NCBI GenBank assembly: GCA_964573705.1
Contig: CAZNLT010000016.1
Location: forward strand, 1-50,120
DNA: 50,120 nucleotides
Direction: 5' to 3'
DNA from: JAABSQ01 sp964573705
GTDB lineage: Bacteria > Desulfobacterota > Desulfobacteria > Desulfobacterales > Desulfococcaceae
Each line of letters starts with the position of its first letter. The first letter of the stretch is position 1. Both the position numbers and the translations under genes were made by a program. Below the pieces are notes generated by a model that was not told where the DNA came from, did no database searches, and saw only the letters and a list, made by a program, of their open reading frames with translations. Of this stretch, positions 46,085-50,120 are shown in pieces.

Positions 46085-46129
46085 TACAAAAAAAGAAAAA
46101 AGGCCGATGCGCTGCTGCGCGTCGGCCTT
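46085..46129 (-). terminator. Strong rho-independent terminator after tRNA-Pro
   Basis: A 13-bp stem (46100-46112 with 46117-46129, one G-T pair) with loop TGCT is followed on the minus strand by TTTTCTTTTTTTG. It ends the tRNA-Pro transcript 15 bases after the CCA end. Confidence 0.85.
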
Positions 46130-46143
46130 GATATTCAAATAGA

Positions 46144-46220
46144 TGGTCGGGAAGAGAGGATTTGAACCTCCGACCCCAGCGTCCCGAACGCTGTGCTCTA
46201 CCAGACTGAGCCACTTCCCG
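46144..46220 (-). tRNA. tRNA-Pro (anticodon CGG)
   Basis: The minus strand gives a 77-base cloverleaf. Acceptor arms CGGGAAG and CTTCCCG pair fully, the D loop is normal, the anticodon stem is CAGCG/CGCTG with loop TTCGGGA (anticodon CGG), and the T arm holds GGTTCAAATCC. The discriminator base is A and CCA is encoded (46144-46146 complement). Confidence 0.96.
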
Positions 46221-46231
46221 ACAAGATATTT

Positions 46232-46260
46232 AATTTAGGATAACCCCCTTCGAATGTCAA
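46232..46260 (-). promoter_or_regulatory. Promoter of tRNA-Pro
   Basis: On the minus strand TTGACA (46255-46260) and TAAATT (46232-46237) have the ideal 17-base spacing. The -10 ends 11 bases before the mature tRNA 5' end. Confidence 0.7.
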
Positions 46261-46300
46261 TAAAAAAATGACCTCGAAGCAGGTATGGGATGTGCTCGCT

Positions 46301-47590
46301 CTATGCAAAAGGGTTGTTGAGAACGATGGTTTCTTCTCTTCCCGGCCCCACCGAAACGATCTGAATGGTCGTTTCGGTGATCTCCTCGATCCGCTTCAGA
46401 TAGTTCCGGGTATTGCGGGGAAAGTCGTGATAGGATTTGACATTTGAGATATCCTCGGACCATCCCGGCAGGGTTTCATAGATGGGCTCGCATTCCCCCA
46501 GCACCTTGAGGCTCGCCGGAAAATCCTCCAGCATCCTTTCGGCGTACTGATACCCGGTGCAGATCTTGAGTTCTTCCAAACCGCCCAGAACATCCAGTTT
46601 GGTGATCACCAGACCGGTGAGGCCGTTCAGCCGGACGGCGTTCCTCAGCATGACCGCATCCAGCCATCCGCATCGGCGTTTCCGGCCGGTGGTGGCGCCG
46701 AATTCGGCCCCTTTTTTTTGAATGGCTTCGCCGATGTCATCGAAAAGTTCGCAGGGAAAAGGGCCTGATCCCACCCGGGTGGTATAGGCCTTGACGATGC
46801 CCATCACATCGGTGATCTCTCCGGGCCCGAGACCGGCGCCGGAGCAGGCGTTGCCCGCCACCGTGTTGGAGGAGGTGACGAAGGGGTAGGTGCCGTGATC
46901 GATATCCAGGTGGGTGCCCTGGGCCCCTTCGAAAAGAACCTGCTTTCCGGACCGGATCGCCTCGTCGATGACGATGGAGATGTTGCTGACATAGGGTGCC
47001 AGTTCTTCAGCCAAAAGGCCGTATTGTGCGATGACTTCATTCGGATCCAGGGGATCGGCGGAGAAGAAATGCTTCAGATAGAAATTCTTTTCCTCCATGA
47101 CCGCCTGAACCTTCTCGGCGAACCCATCGGGCTCCAACAGATCGACGAACCTTACCCCGGCCCGGGTGGCTTTGTCTTCATAGGCCGGTCCGATGCCGCG
47201 CCCCGTGGTGCCGATTTTTCCGCCGCCCATTCGGGCTTCCCGGGCGTGGTCGACGGCTTTATGGTAGGGCATAATGAGTTGTGCCCGTTCGCTGATTTTA
47301 AGGGTGGATGGATCGATCCGAATGCCGCGCTCCTTCAGATACCCCATTTCCTCCAGCAGAACCGTCGGGTCCACTACCAGTCCGTTGCCGATCAGGCAAA
47401 GTTTTTCCTGAAGAATGCCTGAAGGTACGAGGTGGCTGATAAATTGTTCGCCCTGGACCACCATGGTATGCCCAGCGTTGTTGCCGCCCTGAAACCGGGC
47501 CACCATATCGGCGTACTCCGCCAAAAGATCGACGATTTTGCCTTTTCCCTCATCTCCCCACTGCGTTCCCACGATGACGATGTTCGACAC
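46301..47590 (-). CDS. purA: Adenylosuccinate synthetase
   Basis: A 429-residue GTP-dependent enzyme that joins aspartate to IMP in AMP synthesis. The N-terminal GTQWGDEGKGK motif holds the catalytic Asp and the phosphate loop, and NNAGHT follows. The conserved TTGRGIGPAYEDK and VGSGPFPCE stretches are present. Length is standard. It starts 11 bases after the tadA stop on the same strand, so the two are likely one transcript. Confidence 0.97.
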   Translation of the reverse strand: MSNIVIVGTQWGDEGKGKIVDLLAEYADMVARFQGGNNAGHTMVVQGEQFISHLVPSGILQEKLCLIGNGLVVDPTVLLEEMGYLKERGIRIDPSTLKISERAQLIMPYHKAVDHAREARMGGGKIGTTGRGIGPAYEDKATRAGVRFVDLLEPDGFAEKVQAVMEEKNFYLKHFFSADPLDPNEVIAQYGLLAEELAPYVSNISIVIDEAIRSGKQVLFEGAQGTHLDIDHGTYPFVTSSNTVAGNACSGAGLGPGEITDVMGIVKAYTTRVGSGPFPCELFDDIGEAIQKKGAEFGATTGRKRRCGWLDAVMLRNAVRLNGLTGLVITKLDVLGGLEELKICTGYQYAERMLEDFPASLKVLGECEPIYETLPGWSEDISNVKSYHDFPRNTRNYLKRIEEITETTIQIVSVGPGREETIVLNNPFA

Positions 47591-47601
47591 GAAGTTCTCC
47601 T

Positions 47602-48111
47602 TTATTCCCGATGTCGGGCATTCTGATCCGGATGGAATGAGTTGTCGGAACGGCGTTTTCGTCGTTCCTGAAAAAAAGCCTTCATCAAGTCACGGCATCG
47701 ATCTTCACAAATACCCGGAATGACTTCCACCCGGTGGTTCAGGCGTTCATCCGCCGAAAGATCGTACAAGGAGCCGGCCGCCCCCCATTTGGGGTCCGGC
47801 GCCCCGAACACCAGCCGGGCCACCCGGGCATGGACGATCGCTCCCATGCACATGACACAAGGTTCAATCGTAACATAGAGCGTGGTATTTAACAACCGAT
47901 AGTTGCCGATTTCTCGGGATGCCCGCCGAAGGGTCAGGATTTCCGCATGTCCGGTGGGATCGGTCAACTGAATGGTTCGGTTTCGGTCTTCCGAAAGCAG
48001 GTTGCCGGCTGCATCCACCAGGACGGCTCCTACCGGCACTTCTCCGGCCTCGGCCGCCTCCTGGGCCCGCATGATGCCCCGTTCCATCCATCGCAGGTGA
48101 TCATCGGTCAT
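47602..48111 (-). CDS. tadA: tRNA-specific adenosine deaminase
   Basis: A 169-residue zinc deaminase that makes inosine at position 34 of tRNA-Arg(ACG). ATG 48111 is the likely start; the frame extends 19 codons upstream into the preceding gene. Zinc ligand and proton shuttle are H55-A-E57, and the other ligands are C85 and C88 in PCVMCMGA. Length and fold match TadA. Its start overlaps the 3' end of the DUF1232 gene by 11 bases, and purA follows 11 bases downstream. Confidence 0.95.
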   Translation of the reverse strand: MTDDHLRWMERGIMRAQEAAEAGEVPVGAVLVDAAGNLLSEDRNRTIQLTDPTGHAEILTLRRASREIGNYRLLNTTLYVTIEPCVMCMGAIVHARVARLVFGAPDPKWGAAGSLYDLSADERLNHRVEVIPGICEDRCRDLMKAFFQERRKRRSDNSFHPDQNARHRE

Positions 48112-48373
48112 CGGACGAACCGGTTTTCGACCGTTTCTTTTTACGTTCCAGGTATTCGAGAAGCCCATACCAGATCGCCAGAAAGGCCCCGCCTTCGTCG
48201 AGATTGCCGATGATCGGGATGTTGTCGGGGATCAGTTCAACAATCCCTGCGGTGGGATTCAGGATATAGACCAGGCCGAGAAGTCCGATCAGGTATACCA
48301 GGTAGACAGGCACGCCCCGTTCGGACAGTGGCGTGGTCATGAAACTTCTGAGGCGGTCCTCTTTATGATCCAA
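48101..48373 (-). CDS. DUF1232 (YkvA-like) membrane protein
   Basis: A 90-residue protein with a TTG start after AAGGAGG (8-base spacing); ATG at 48340 is an alternative that would remove 11 residues. The DUF1232 pattern is clear: two short hydrophobic helices around YLIGLLGLVYILNPTAGIVELIPD and a following IPIIGNLDEG. The tail is basic. The function is unknown. It overlaps tadA by 11 bases, forming a probable DUF1232-tadA-purA unit. Confidence 0.85.
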   Translation of the reverse strand: MDHKEDRLRSFMTTPLSERGVPVYLVYLIGLLGLVYILNPTAGIVELIPDNIPIIGNLDEGGAFLAIWYGLLEYLERKKKRSKTGSSDDR

Positions 48374-48426
48374 TCGGAGATCCTCCTTTTCAGATGAATC
48401 GTTCGGAGCGAATCTCCATTCCTATC

Positions 48427-49446
48427 TCATGCCTCAAAATATCTCAAGGCAAATGGTTTTCGGCCGGTCACCCGCTGGTACGGTTCGTCGGGATGTCCGA
48501 GGGCGATGGCCGCATACACCCTTTCTTCCCGGGGAATTCCGATAAATTCCCCGATGGAAGGGTCTTTCTGCATGGCCGAGACCGCAAACCCGATCAGGCA
48601 GGTGCCCAGTCCCAAGGCATGGGCTCCCAGCAGAATATTCTGCGTCGCCAAAAGGGCATCTTCTGCCGGGCAGCTGGCATTCGGCTTCGAGGCTACGATA
48701 ATGGCCGCCGCAGCCCCGTGAAACAGAAGATCGATGCCGTCTTCCCGGTAGGTTTTCAACGCATCGCGGACCGATTCATAGTGATTCCGGTAATATTTGT
48801 CCAGCTCCGGTTTGCCGATCCACTTCAGAAGCCGGCGAAGCCAGGCCTTTTCAGCGGTTCGGTTCAGCTTCTCAAAGAACGATCCGATTCGTTCGCCCAG
48901 TGCCGAAACATCTTTTCGATTCGGCAGCACCGTAAACGTCCACTGCTGGCTGTTGGTTCCGGAGGGGGCGGTGATGCCGATTCGAATCAGGTCTTCGATG
49001 CGGTCTCGATCCACCGGCTTCCCAAGGAAATTCCTGCAGGAGCGCCGGGAACGCATAAGCCGGACGAGGTGGTCGAGATCATAATCGCCGTAAGGAATCC
49101 ATCTGTTTTCATGTGGGAAGGTGGTAAAATCGAAAACCCGGTTTTGAAGAGATTCAACCCATACCGCCTCAGTGGGGCAGACCGCCTCGCAGTGGCCGCA
49201 GTTCTGGGATTCATTGCCGGTCACCGCCGCCTTGCCGTTCTGCATGGACAGGGTGTCGGAGGGACACACGCGTACACACTTGCCGCAGCCGATGCAGCAA
49301 TCAGGATCGATGATGGTGGTGGTGACGGTTCGGTTCAAGGCAATAAGAGATCGCAAGCCGGCAAGGGTCTGTCTGAACCCGGATGCGTCTGATTTATCTG
49401 ATAACCCTGACTCAACCCCGGTGCATGCAGCGGGGCGGTTTATCAC
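48427..49446 (-). CDS. Nitroreductase with N-terminal ferredoxin domain
   Basis: A protein of up to 339 residues. The frame opens at GTG 49446, but the first 40 residues are not conserved-looking and the true start may be nearer the ferredoxin (for example a TTG about 36 codons in). The 4Fe-4S part (about 48-95) has a full cluster motif CIGCGKCVRVCP. A second motif, NCGHCEAVCP, lacks its first cysteine, and Ser lies nearby instead. The FMN-binding nitroreductase fold (about 125-335) follows with RRSCRNF and the PSGTNSQQW stretch. Such fusions are common in anaerobes and reduce unknown substrates from ferredoxin-type donors. Confidence 0.87.
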   Translation of the reverse strand: MINRPAACTGVESGLSDKSDASGFRQTLAGLRSLIALNRTVTTTIIDPDCCIGCGKCVRVCPSDTLSMQNGKAAVTGNESQNCGHCEAVCPTEAVWVESLQNRVFDFTTFPHENRWIPYGDYDLDHLVRLMRSRRSCRNFLGKPVDRDRIEDLIRIGITAPSGTNSQQWTFTVLPNRKDVSALGERIGSFFEKLNRTAEKAWLRRLLKWIGKPELDKYYRNHYESVRDALKTYREDGIDLLFHGAAAAIIVASKPNASCPAEDALLATQNILLGAHALGLGTCLIGFAVSAMQKDPSIGEFIGIPREERVYAAIALGHPDEPYQRVTGRKPFALRYFEA

Positions 49447-49515
49447 AGCCCATCATGATAATCAGACGAATCAGAGTTCAAGACAGCGATTGCCTGAACT
49501 GGGGAGACAGAAACC

Positions 49516-50120
49516 CTACAACGTCTGACTCGCCGTCACCGGATGGGTCTTCAAATACTCCAGCCGGTTCAGCCCATTGATATACGCCTTGGCGCTGGCG
49601 GTGATGATGTCGGGGTCGGCGCCGCGGCCCAGGGCCACCAGTCCGTTTTCCCGCAGACGGACGGTCACCTCGCCCTGTGCATCGGTGCCGCCGCTCAAAG
49701 CGCTGACGGAGAACCGGAGCAGTTCCGATTCGGTGCCGGTCAGTTTGGCGATGGTGTTGAAGGCCGAATCGATGGGCCCGTTGCCCCAGTCGGCGGCCCG
49801 GACCTTGCGGCCGTTGATGGACAGTTCCACGCTGGCCATGGGCATCACCGAGGTGCCGGCGGTGACGTGGAGGTAGGTCAGTTGAAAAATCTCGGCGGTC
49901 CGCAGGATGCCTTCGGTGACGATGACTTCCAGGTCCTCGTCCAGGACGTGCTTTTTCTTGTCGGCCAGGTCCTTGAACCGCTGAAATACCAGGTTCAGTT
50001 CTTCGTCGGAGAGGTCGTAGCCCATCTCCTTTAATCGGGAGCGCAGGGCATGGCGGCCCGAGTGCTTGCCCAGGACCAGCTGATTCTTGTTGAGGCCCAC
50101 CGTCTCCGGCCGCATGATTT
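49516..50120 (-). CDS. leuA: 2-isopropylmalate synthase, C-terminal part (5' end outside the window)
   Basis: The frame is open to the last base of the window and the start lies beyond it, so only about 200 C-terminal residues are seen. They include LGKHSGRHALR at the end of the catalytic region and the LeuA allosteric (dimer) domain with the conserved GNGPIDSAFNTIAKLTG and GRGADPDIITAS stretches that bind leucine. The enzyme starts leucine synthesis from acetyl-CoA and 2-oxoisovalerate. The allosteric domain argues for true LeuA rather than homocitrate synthase; citramalate synthase of the CimA type cannot be fully excluded without the active site. Confidence 0.9.
   Translation of the reverse strand, partial: IMRPETVGLNKNQLVLGKHSGRHALRSRLKEMGYDLSDEELNLVFQRFKDLADKKKHVLDEDLEVIVTEGILRTAEIFQLTYLHVTAGTSVMPMASVELSINGRKVRAADWGNGPIDSAFNTIAKLTGTESELLRFSVSALSGGTDAQGEVTVRLRENGLVALGRGADPDIITASAKAYINGLNRLEYLKTHPVTASQTL

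Noticed and set aside
46144..46220. tRNA-Pro as an integration site for a mobile element
   Set aside because: No integrase and no repeat of the tRNA 3' end were seen; flanking genes are housekeeping.
46270..46290. Possible terminator after purA (ACCT/AGGT before a T7 run on the minus strand)
   Set aside because: The stem has only four pairs; the T run alone does not support the call.

Overview
The window reads as chromosomal DNA of a Gram-negative, probably anaerobic bacterium, most likely a sulfate-reducer-like member of the Desulfobacterota. The evidence is indirect. It carries a minimal SufC-SufB pair, a ferredoxin-nitroreductase fusion, a PrkA/DUF444/SpoVR operon with a second PrkA-like ATPase, outer-membrane and lipoprotein genes, and a cysteine-poor DksA. 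No rRNA is present to fix the taxonomy. I see no phage, insertion sequence or CRISPR array.

Positions 1-11968 hold an envelope and signalling cluster. On the plus strand are the end of a trypsin-like protease, a membrane Ser/Thr kinase with a PEGA domain, an autotransporter-type barrel protein, a caspase-fold lipoprotein with long coiled coils, a periplasmic redoxin-TPR-CsgG-like fusion and a small CsgG-like lipoprotein. Next come a double-FHA protein (minus), a PP2C phosphatase (plus) and a LysM-TPR lipoprotein (minus). Kinase, phosphatase and phosphothreonine reader together look like one regulatory circuit, with the other proteins as envelope partners. This is the best candidate for an undescribed system.

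Positions 12294-22503 hold a six-gene minus-strand operon, in transcription order prkA, DUF444 (yeaH-like), spoVR, a second PrkA-like ATPase, a YqiJ-type membrane protein and a flotillin. It joins the PrkA-YeaH-SpoVR stress module to a YqiJ/YqiK flotillin module. A promoter candidate lies at 22694-22722.

Positions 22729-28937 hold a glycogen operon (glgP, glgA, glgB, all minus) whose branching enzyme is of the eukaryotic type. Upstream, 29232-37031 encodes one secreted protein of about 2600 residues: an FG-GAP beta-propeller, about 18 cadherin/Ig-like modules and a C-terminal dockerin.

Positions 37384-50120 are mostly housekeeping: a secreted cyclophilin, a small unknown protein, an M24 peptidase, DksA, CysS, Lgt, SufC-SufB, a DUF6122 membrane protein, a DMT-type transporter, tRNA-Pro(CGG), PurA, TadA, a DUF1232 protein, a ferredoxin-nitroreductase and the C-terminal part of LeuA, cut by the window edge.
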